From Pseudomonas sp. (GTDB lineage Bacteria > Pseudomonadota > Gammaproteobacteria > Pseudomonadales > Pseudomonadaceae): 33,823 nt of DNA. The stretch covers positions 1 through 33,823 of the forward strand of contig SKFV01000016.1 in the NCBI GenBank assembly GCA_007117785.1, in the 5' to 3' direction. This document shows positions 8,192 through 14,825 of this stretch, piece after piece. Made by a program: the position numbers and the translations under genes. Under the pieces are notes generated by a model. The model saw nothing but the letters and a program-made list of their open reading frames with translations. It made no database searches and was not told where the DNA came from. Position 1 is the first letter of the stretch. Each line of letters starts with the position of its first letter.

Positions 8192-10155
8192 GACTGATCA
8201 CCCTTTTCCGTCTGGCCTTGCGCTGTCAGAAACATGGCCAACACACTGCCCAATTGTTGTTTGTCGATAGGCTTGCCCAGCACGCGCTGCATGCCGGCCT
8301 GATAGCAGGCGGCAACCACATTCTGCACGCCATCCGCCGTAATACCGATGACCGGGAGGGGCGGGGCAGCCTCTCCTTCACCTGCCCGAATCTGTCGGGT
8401 TGCTTCCAGGCCGTCCATGACCGGCATCTGGATATCCATTAATACCAGCGCAGGATGCTGATGCTGGATCTGCTCGAGTGCCTCGTTGCCATGGTCCGCG
8501 GTAACTGCGCTATATCCCAGTTCTTCAACAAAGCGTGTAATGATAGCTTGGTTAATCTTGTTATCCTCGACCACCAAAACCGGCCCCGGTGGCAGTCCTG
8601 AAGTGAGCGGCAGTTCATCTGCTGAAGGGAGACGCAAAGGCACACTGAGTGTCACCCTAAAACCTTGACCGTCTGCCGTCTTGAGCGACAAGTGGCCATT
8701 CATGGCACTGGCGAGCAGCTTGCAGACCGTCAGACCCAAACCAGCCCCACTTCGCTCACGCGTTACCCCCGCATCCATATCTGACATCAAAAAGATATCA
8801 TTGAGTGCGTCCTCAGGCATACCCCTTCCAGTATCTTGTACCCAGAATAGCAAAGTCTCTGCAGCCTCGGCACTTGACACCACGCGCGTGCCCAACTCGA
8901 TAGCACCTATGGGCGCAAATTTGCAGGCATTATCCAGCAAGTTCAGCAAGATACGTGACAACTTGGCCTCGTCTAGCAACACCTGATCGGGCACCGCGTC
9001 ATCGACATTCAGCACTATGGCCTCCGCTAAGCCGGGATGCTGCTTGCTAATCCGATCAACTGCTCTGGCCATCAAGGCAGCCACGCGGGCAGGGTGCTCT
9101 GGCTCGACAGCCGACACCGGGCTGGCTATCGGTGTGGTGGACAGTGCAACCAGGTTTTCCAGCATGTCCCGCAAACGCTCACAACTGGACTCCAACTGCG
9201 ATAGCTGGGATGCCTGATCAGCATCGTCAGCACGCATTAACGCCAGCGTACCCATTGCCGTGGTCAAGGGTGTCATCAACTCATGGCTGACATTGGCCAA
9301 CAGGCGGTCACGAAGCGCATGCACCCGAGCCGATTGTGCCTGAGCTTCCAGCATCAGTTGCTCAGAACGCACGCGCGCCGTGATATCTGTCTCGATCCCG
9401 ACAAACTGGGTCAACCGCTGCTGCGCATCACGCACTGGGGTCACACTCAGCGCTACCCATACCGGCTCACCATTGGCTTTGTAATTGACCAGTTCTGTGG
9501 TGAAGCCCTCCTCTCGGGCGATACACTGCGCCATGTAATGGACTGTCGCCGGATCGGTACGCGGTCCCTGCAACAGTTGACCGGGTCGAAAGCCGGCTAC
9601 CTGATCCAGCGTGTAGCCAAAGAGCTCGGTAAAACTGTCATTGACCCATTCAATACGGCCCAGAGGATCGGTAATAATTACAATGCTGGCAGTATGCAGA
9701 GCCACCTGGGCAAGCCGGAAATTTTCCCGCTCACTGTGCTTGAGCAGCGCTTCAACCTGCTTGCGCTGATCTATGTCGTACAGGCTACCAATGAACTGGC
9801 CTTTTTCCCCCGCCACCATGCGCAATTCAAACCAGCGTGGCTGATTGGGTTGCAAAAAGAGCTTTAGCTCAATGCCATCATGCAGCAACGGCAAGCTCTC
9901 AGGCAGCGCAGGTAAACCATCATTATCTTGCTGGAAATCCGACAACTGCATGCCCAGCAAGCTCGCCTCATCCTTTTCCGTCTGCCGAGACCACGCGGCA
10001 TTCACCAGCGACAGACGATAGTCTGCATCACAAATGAAAATGGCAGCATCCAGCAAAGCCAATAGCCGACTGTGCAGCGCTTGCGTACTGGAGAGTTTCT
10101 CCATTAACGCATACTGGATCTGAAGCTGTAGCTCATCTCTGGGGGTGTCAGCCAT
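8188..10155 (-). CDS. PAS-PAS hybrid sensor histidine kinase with C-terminal receiver
   Basis: The protein has 655 residues and no membrane segment. PAS 1 is at about 28-130. PAS 2 at about 145-258 has a LOV-like outline (ITDPLGRIEWVNDSFTELFGY ... LLQGP.TDP) but RPGQLLQG stands where LOV domains have NCRFLQG, so the flavin-linking Cys is absent. HisKA has phospho-His 291 (LANVSHELMTPL). The HATPase shows LLNLLDNACKF, DTGRGM and GAGLGL. A receiver near 525-645 has phospho-Asp 574 (LVLMDIQMPVMDG). It lies 12 bases downstream of the hydrolase gene and overlaps the next gene by four bases. The ligand is unknown; a redox or small-molecule PAS cofactor cannot be judged from sequence. Confidence 0.92.
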   Translation of the reverse strand: MADTPRDELQLQIQYALMEKLSSTQALHSRLLALLDAAIFICDADYRLSLVNAAWSRQTEKDEASLLGMQLSDFQQDNDGLPALPESLPLLHDGIELKLFLQPNQPRWFELRMVAGEKGQFIGSLYDIDQRKQVEALLKHSERENFRLAQVALHTASIVIITDPLGRIEWVNDSFTELFGYTLDQVAGFRPGQLLQGPRTDPATVHYMAQCIAREEGFTTELVNYKANGEPVWVALSVTPVRDAQQRLTQFVGIETDITARVRSEQLMLEAQAQSARVHALRDRLLANVSHELMTPLTTAMGTLALMRADDADQASQLSQLESSCERLRDMLENLVALSTTPIASPVSAVEPEHPARVAALMARAVDRISKQHPGLAEAIVLNVDDAVPDQVLLDEAKLSRILLNLLDNACKFAPIGAIELGTRVVSSAEAAETLLFWVQDTGRGMPEDALNDIFLMSDMDAGVTRERSGAGLGLTVCKLLASAMNGHLSLKTADGQGFRVTLSVPLRLPSADELPLTSGLPPGPVLVVEDNKINQAIITRFVEELGYSAVTADHGNEALEQIQHQHPALVLMDIQMPVMDGLEATRQIRAGEGEAAPPLPVIGITADGVQNVVAACYQAGMQRVLGKPIDKQQLGSVLAMFLTAQGQTEKGDQS

Positions 10156-10167
10156 AATCAGGACTCA

Positions 10168-10779
10168 TCAACCCGAACTGGCGGGAGCGGCAGTCAAGTC
10201 AGCCGACGTTGTCACGCTGGCATACAAAGGGAAAATCTGTTCGCAATAGAACTGCTGCTCAAAGGGCGTACGGCTAGAGGTGCAATCACTCAGAATCGTT
10301 ACCTTCAGACCTTCGTCAAGCGCCGAACGCGCACTGGAATCAATACACAGGGATGTCACTGTGCCGGCCAGCACGACATGCTCGATGTCCTGCTGGCGCA
10401 AGATATCTGCCAAACCGGTCTCGGCAAAGGCATTGAGGCCACGCTTGCCCGGCACATAGGTAATCAGATCCTTGAACTCGTCCATTGCAGCAATGACCTC
10501 CGCACCCGGCGAACCCTGTTTGAACGCGCCCACCTCAACAATCGTTTTCAGAATACCGACTGGGTCTTTGAGCTCACTGTAGTCTGGCGTAAACAGGATG
10601 GGCGTATTGACTACCATAGCAAAGGCATGGCCCTGTTGGCGCAACAGTGAAAGGGTATTTTCCAGTACCCCCGTTACCCGTGAAGACTCCTCAATAACGC
10701 CATGCAAGATACCATCAGGCGCAAAGTAATCGTTCTGGAAACCAATCAGCAGCAAAGCGGTTCGTTTAAGATCGATCAT
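10168..10779 (-). CDS. Isochorismatase-like cysteine hydrolase, catalytic Asp position altered
   Basis: The protein has 203 residues with the Rossmann-like isochorismatase fold. The nucleophile Cys is near 145 in AGTVTSLCIDSSA, and the second triad residue, Lys, is near 112 (PGKRGLNAF). The third triad residue, an Asp in the family motif VDMQNDF, reads LIGFQNDYF here, so Gly 13 stands where Asp is expected. The protein is either inactive, uses another acid, or belongs to a divergent subgroup. Family members hydrolyse isochorismate, nicotinamide or related amides; no substrate can be named here. It sits between the REC-HPt gene and the PAS-PAS kinase in a signalling operon, an odd place for a metabolic enzyme. 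Confidence 0.85.
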   Translation of the reverse strand: MIDLKRTALLLIGFQNDYFAPDGILHGVIEESSRVTGVLENTLSLLRQQGHAFAMVVNTPILFTPDYSELKDPVGILKTIVEVGAFKQGSPGAEVIAAMDEFKDLITYVPGKRGLNAFAETGLADILRQQDIEHVVLAGTVTSLCIDSSARSALDEGLKVTILSDCTSSRTPFEQQFYCEQIFPLYASVTTSADLTAAPASSG

Positions 10780-10849
10780 TGGCTCAACTCTCTCTGACTC
10801 ATGAAAAAATCGGGTCGACTGATCACGCAGATAAACCCGTTAATCTGTC

Positions 10850-11554
10850 TCATTCCACATAGTGCCGGATACGCGAACTGACACAACGAATATGTTCGAG
10901 TATCTGGGTCATCTGTTGTGGCGCAAGGGCGTCACCCTGTTTCAGTTTATGCTCCAACAACTGAATATCATGTCGCTCCTCTACTGCCGCTGCAGCAAAA
11001 ATGCCGACCAGGCGATGGACACAATACAAATACTGCGTCAAGCTTCCTGCGTGCGACAAAAGGATCGACACATCGTCGAGATCTTGCAGCAAAGCCTGCA
11101 CAAACATAGCTCTTTGCGGTTGCGGCAAGCTCTCCAACCGCATGCTCAGGCCATCAACCGGCGACTCTTGCCTGGCTGGCAAGCCGAGCAAATCACGTAA
11201 GCCAGTCAGACTGACCGGCTTGCCTATAGCCCCGGAAAAACGCCCGCAGGCATTACTTGAGGAAGTCAGGTCCACCGGGTAGTCTGCGCTGATAACAAAA
11301 GTGTGGATACCCGGGCACCGGCGGTGCAATTCAGCACTCAAAATAGCACCATTACCTTCAGGCATAACCAAGTCAATCAAGGCGCGTTGAGGTTTATGCT
11401 CGCTGGCATACTCACAAGCTTGCAGAAAAGTTGAAGCACAAAAGCACTCATAGCCCAACTTTTCCAACAGTGCCTTGACCAGCAATAAGCAAGCCTCAGA
11501 GTCGTCAACCACAAGAATCTTTGCCGGACTAAACTGATGTTTTACGACCTGCAT
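10850..11554 (-). CDS. Receiver protein with C-terminal HPt-like helical domain
   Basis: The protein has 234 residues. The receiver (12-125) has DD at 17-18, phospho-Asp 61 (ALIDLVMPEGNG) and Lys 112 (IGKPVS). The C-terminal region (about 145-232) is helical and contains YCVHRLVGIFAAA, close to the HPt signature AHxLKG, with His 180 as candidate phospho-acceptor. HPt assignment is less certain than the receiver because Lys of the signature is Val. It is the first gene of the leftward operon and starts about 33 bases downstream of a sigma-54-type promoter. It could pass phosphate between the hybrid kinases and regulators encoded around it. Confidence 0.82.
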   Translation of the reverse strand: MQVVKHQFSPAKILVVDDSEACLLLVKALLEKLGYECFCASTFLQACEYASEHKPQRALIDLVMPEGNGAILSAELHRRCPGIHTFVISADYPVDLTSSSNACGRFSGAIGKPVSLTGLRDLLGLPARQESPVDGLSMRLESLPQPQRAMFVQALLQDLDDVSILLSHAGSLTQYLYCVHRLVGIFAAAAVEERHDIQLLEHKLKQGDALAPQQMTQILEHIRCVSSRIRHYVE

Positions 11555-11586
11555 AATGGTGTCCTGTCGACAAATATCGTTTATCT

Positions 11587-11602
11587 TGCAAGTATCAATC
11601 CA
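11587..11602 (-). promoter_or_regulatory. Candidate sigma-54 (-24/-12) promoter of the leftward signalling operon
   Basis: Read on the minus strand the site is TGGATTGATACTTGCA. GG and GC are separated by exactly ten bases, and the TTGCA half matches the consensus TGGCACG-N4-TTGCW fully; the TGG of the -24 half matches, the following bases only in part. The site is 33 bases before the start codon of the REC-HPt gene and in the short divergent gap next to an NtrC-type activator gene. Transcription would start near 11577. Confidence 0.7.
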
Positions 11603-11623
11603 ACATAGCAGCTAAGGTCACTT

Positions 11624-13015
11624 ATGCCGGGGCAAGAAAGTTTGCTGATCGTTGAGGATAATCGTTCCAGTGCCATTCTGTATCAGGCCTGGTTGAGCGG
11701 GCTGGTTGATGATATCCGCCTGGCACATTCTGGCGCAGAGGTTATCGAGCAACTCAACCAGGGGCTCAAGCCTGCCGTCGTCCTGCTTGATATGCACCTT
11801 CCAGACACCACCGGGCTATCTTTACTTGAGCAACTGCGTACCCGCCAATTAACAACCAAGGTCGTTGTGATCACCTCGGATGCCTCGGCTGAATTGGCGG
11901 TAGAGGCGATGAAAGAAGGCGCCCACGATTATCTTCTCAAACCGGTCGATGATTACCGTTTGAGCGTGAGCATCAGCAACACACTACGCGCAGCCCGTCT
12001 GGAAAGCTTGGCCAATGGGGCAGGGCAATTTCAACAGGAGGAGCCACCTACTGCAGACTTTATTGGCTCCTCCTTGCCCATGCAGGCGCTATACAAAACC
12101 CTTAAACTAGCAGCCCTCTCCGATGCGCCCGTTTTCATCAGTGGTGAAAGCGGTACCGGCAAGGAGCTCTGTGCGCAAGCGATCCATGAACTCAGCCAAC
12201 GCAGCAAGGCTCCGCTAGTCTCGGTCAACTGTGCAACCATGCCGGTAGAGCTGGTTGAATCCCAACTGTTTGGCCATACCAAAGGGGCGTTCACGGGCGC
12301 AATCCAGAACCGTCGCGGACTCTGCGAAGAGGCACACAATGGCACGCTTTTTCTGGATGAGTTGACCGAGCTGAGTCTTGATGTGCAAAGCAAACTGCTT
12401 CGCTTTTTGCAAACAGGAGAAATCACGCCGGTCGGCTCTTCCGTCAGCAAAAAGGTCAATTGCCGGGTTGTCTGCGCCAGCAATATTGATATTCGTAAAG
12501 CCGTCAGCAATGGGCTCTTCCGTGAAGACCTGTTTTACCGGCTGCATGTCATTCCGGTTCAACTCCCGCCCTTACGCCATAGGGGAGACGACATCATTCA
12601 GCTGGCTGGCACGTTTCTTCAGCGCTACAGCGCCGCTGAAAACCGCCATTTCAAAGGCTTTACTCCGGCTGCCATCCAGGCACTGCTCGATTACAGCTGG
12701 CCAGGCAACGTTCGGGAACTGCAAAACAGTATTCGCCAAGCAGTTGTCATGCATTATGGTGAACAGGTAGAACCGCGGATGCTCGCATTGGGTTCAGCAA
12801 GCCTGGTCTCGCCTGCAACAACATCAGCGACCAATCCTGCACAGACCAAGGCTCACTCACCGACCTCACTCAAATCTCTCGCACAAGTTGAGAGAGAGGC
12901 CATCGATCATGCCATGCAGCATTTCGCAGGCAATATCACCAAAGTCGCTGCCGCTCTTGAGGTTGCCCCGTCAACGCTCTATCGTAAGCTGAAGCAGTAT
13001 CAAGGAAACACCTGA
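11624..13015 (+). CDS. NtrC-family sigma-54-dependent response regulator
   Basis: The protein has 463 residues. The receiver (5-120) has phospho-Asp 56 (AVVLLDMHLPDTTG). The AAA+ sigma-54 activation domain (about 145-380) has Walker A GESGTGKE (174-181), the sigma-54 contact loop GAFTGA (221-226), Walker B GTLFLDE (240-246) and the arginine-rich end LFYRLHVIPVQLPPLR. The Fis-type HTH is at about 424-457 (GNITKVAAALEVAPSTLYRKL). It uses ATP to open sigma-54 promoters once phosphorylated. AAGG lies before the ATG. It is flanked on both sides by operons with sigma-54-type promoters, so these are its most likely targets. Which kinase phosphorylates it is not shown. Confidence 0.95.
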   Translation: MPGQESLLIVEDNRSSAILYQAWLSGLVDDIRLAHSGAEVIEQLNQGLKPAVVLLDMHLPDTTGLSLLEQLRTRQLTTKVVVITSDASAELAVEAMKEGAHDYLLKPVDDYRLSVSISNTLRAARLESLANGAGQFQQEEPPTADFIGSSLPMQALYKTLKLAALSDAPVFISGESGTGKELCAQAIHELSQRSKAPLVSVNCATMPVELVESQLFGHTKGAFTGAIQNRRGLCEEAHNGTLFLDELTELSLDVQSKLLRFLQTGEITPVGSSVSKKVNCRVVCASNIDIRKAVSNGLFREDLFYRLHVIPVQLPPLRHRGDDIIQLAGTFLQRYSAAENRHFKGFTPAAIQALLDYSWPGNVRELQNSIRQAVVMHYGEQVEPRMLALGSASLVSPATTSATNPAQTKAHSPTSLKSLAQVEREAIDHAMQHFAGNITKVAAALEVAPSTLYRKLKQYQGNT

Positions 13016-13054
13016 ATCGCCACGACCCCTCGCCGTGTCGACGTTTGCCTACCG

Positions 13055-13417
13055 CTATTCAAACGAGCCGCACAGCAACGCGGCACGCAGCTTGATCAGT
13101 TTATCGGCAGTATCTATGGCGGTGGTGACATGCTGCCCAACCTGTCCGCACCGAAGGGTATACCCAGATCGATAAACCGCAACCCCGTCGTCGGTGATCT
13201 GAATGCTGCCCACGCTTACGGACTCCTGCTGGAGACCGGTATTCATATCCATGAGATTGCTGTCGGCGAACAGGGCTAACGCAAACTCGAATCTGTCCCA
13301 CTGACCGGCCACTCGCAGGTTGATTTTGTTGCACTTGACCGCGGAAAAAGAATTATTCCGAGCGCTGGCGTAAGGCTTTGGCCTCAGAAGCGAAATGAAG
13401 TTTATTTTGCCTTGCAT
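13055..13417 (-). CDS. Small hypothetical protein
   Basis: The frame of up to 120 residues is on the strand opposite to the flanking genes and fills most of the gap between the sigma-54 activator and the PAS kinase. I do not recognise a family. From about residue 28 on, the composition looks like a folded protein (NLRVAGQWDRFEFALALF, then GSIQITDDGVAVYRSGYTLRCG); the first 25 residues look poor and no ribosome site precedes the ATG, so the true start may be internal, for example a GTG near residue 36. There is no signal peptide or membrane segment. It could also be a remnant. If it is not a gene, the stretch from 13016 to 13538 holds only the promoter elements listed below. Confidence 0.45.
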   Translation of the reverse strand: MQGKINFISLLRPKPYASARNNSFSAVKCNKINLRVAGQWDRFEFALALFADSNLMDMNTGLQQESVSVGSIQITDDGVAVYRSGYTLRCGQVGQHVTTAIDTADKLIKLRAALLCGSFE

Positions 13418-13425
13418 ATTGCAAG
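13411..13425. promoter_or_regulatory. Palindrome CTTGCATATTGCAAG, candidate activator binding site
   Basis: Six-base arms CTTGCA/TGCAAG around TAT. The site is 60 bases upstream of the -24 element at 13485, about 90 bases before the predicted transcription start, a usual distance for enhancer sites of sigma-54 activators. The neighbouring NtrC-type protein is the obvious candidate binder, by position only. Confidence 0.4.
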
Positions 13426-13484
13426 ACCCGCATCAAAGAGGCGTCAGGCAACAGCAGGTACCGGGCGCAGCGCGGCCATAATTA

Positions 13485-13500
13485 TGGCGTCAAAATTGCA
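13485..13500 (+). promoter_or_regulatory. Candidate sigma-54 (-24/-12) promoter of the PAS kinase operon
   Basis: The site reads TGGCGTCAAAATTGCA. TGGC and TTGCA both match the consensus TGGCACG-N4-TTGCW, and GG and GC are ten bases apart. The predicted start near 13511 leaves a leader of about 28 bases containing AGAGGT before the ATG at 13539. Confidence 0.8.
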
Positions 13501-13538
13501 GAAGCCTCTGTACCATTTCTTTCTGCCAGAGGTCAGCC

Positions 13539-14825
13539 ATGTCCTCCCGAATTGAACACATGTTACGTGGTTTCTTTAATCACATAGGTTTCGGTTTGTT
13601 GGTTACCGACCATGCACTGCGCGTGCTGTTCTGGAACGACATGATTGAACGACAAAGCGGTCTCAATCTGGCCACTCACCTCGGCCAACCCATCACTACT
13701 GTCTTCCCTGACAGTGATCACGCCACGCTGAAAAAAATGGCCACCGAAGCGATCGCCAATGATTGGCCAGTTTATAGCCATTGGCGACAGTCCCCTCTGC
13801 TCGTGGGCGACCCCATTCTCAATCCAAAATACAACAGCCCGCGACTGGAAAGTTCGATGGTATTTGCGTTTAACGACACCAATGGCCAACCACTGCTTGG
13901 CTTTGTTCAGTACGATGCCACGGACATAGCCCGCTCCTATGAAAAACTCAATGATGCCCGCAATCAATTGGCTATTCGTGAGCTCGAACAAGAAGAACTC
14001 ATCATCAGTCTGAAGCAAGCCAACATGCAGCTTGTGCAATCAGAGAAAATGGCTGCTATTGGCCAACTGGCAGCCGGCGTTGCGCATGAAATCAACAACC
14101 CTATCAGCTTTGTGATGTCGAATATCAACGCGCTGTCCGGATATGTGACAGATGTGCTGCATCTGATCAATGCGGTTGAAGACAAGCTGGATATCCAGCG
14201 CCTGCAGCAACTCAAGGACAGCATTGACTTTGGCATGATCCGTGATGACATCCAGGACCTGCTGCAGGAGTCTACCGAAGGGATATCCCGAGTGCGAAAG
14301 ATCATTCAGTCTCTCAAGGAGTTTTCCCATCAGGGCAGTAACGAGTTTGCCCTCGCCGATCTGAATACCGCCATCCGCAACTCGCTCAATCTGGTACACA
14401 ACGAAATCAAATACAAAGCTGAACTGATTGTCGAACTCGGCGACCTTCCCCAGGTTGAATGTATTTTATCGGAGATCAATCAGGTTCTGGTGAACTTACT
14501 GGTCAACGCTGCCCAAGCTATCGACCAGCAAGGTGTCATTACCGTGCGCTCAGGCAGCGTCGGGAAAAAGGTCTGGATCAACATTGAAGATACCGGTTGC
14601 GGCATGGATAACGCGACCCAAAAACGTATTTTCGAGCCCTTTTTCACCACCAAAGAAGTCGGTACGGGAACCGGACTGGGCCTGTCACTCTCCTATAACA
14701 TCGTTCAAAAACACGGCGGGCGCATTGAAGTCATCAGCGAACCTGGCGCCGGTACCTGTTTCCATCTTGAGCTGCCAGTATTGCAGCCAAACGAACACAA
14801 GGAGGTCAGCTATGTCAGCCAATAA
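13539..14825 (+). CDS. PAS-domain sensor histidine kinase
   Basis: The protein has 428 residues and is cytoplasmic (no membrane segment). A PAS domain at about 8-130 (IGFGLLVTDHALRVLFWND) is followed by a coiled coil (about 132-170), HisKA with phospho-His 183 (LAAGVAHEINNPISF), and an HATPase with NLLVNAAQAI, DTGCGMD and GTGTGLGLSL. HEINNP is typical of NtrB-like kinases, which often control sigma-54 activators. AGAGGT precedes the ATG. Its last 14 bases overlap the next regulator gene. The operon resembles P. aeruginosa PA2571-PA2572 (kinase plus YN-GYP regulator) as I recall it. It may phosphorylate the downstream regulators, the NtrC-type protein encoded upstream, or both. Confidence 0.93.
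   Translation: MSSRIEHMLRGFFNHIGFGLLVTDHALRVLFWNDMIERQSGLNLATHLGQPITTVFPDSDHATLKKMATEAIANDWPVYSHWRQSPLLVGDPILNPKYNSPRLESSMVFAFNDTNGQPLLGFVQYDATDIARSYEKLNDARNQLAIRELEQEELIISLKQANMQLVQSEKMAAIGQLAAGVAHEINNPISFVMSNINALSGYVTDVLHLINAVEDKLDIQRLQQLKDSIDFGMIRDDIQDLLQESTEGISRVRKIIQSLKEFSHQGSNEFALADLNTAIRNSLNLVHNEIKYKAELIVELGDLPQVECILSEINQVLVNLLVNAAQAIDQQGVITVRSGSVGKKVWINIEDTGCGMDNATQKRIFEPFFTTKEVGTGTGLGLSLSYNIVQKHGGRIEVISEPGAGTCFHLELPVLQPNEHKEVSYVSQ

Noticed and set aside
9283-9867. 194-residue plus-strand ORF opposite the PAS-PAS kinase
   Set aside because: Antisense to conserved PAS coding sequence, no motif and no start signal.
14533-14811. N-terminal extension of the HD-GYP-like regulator in the ORF track
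   Set aside because: This part overlaps the ATPase domain of the kinase in another frame; the ATG at 14812 has AAGGAGG and leads straight into the receiver.
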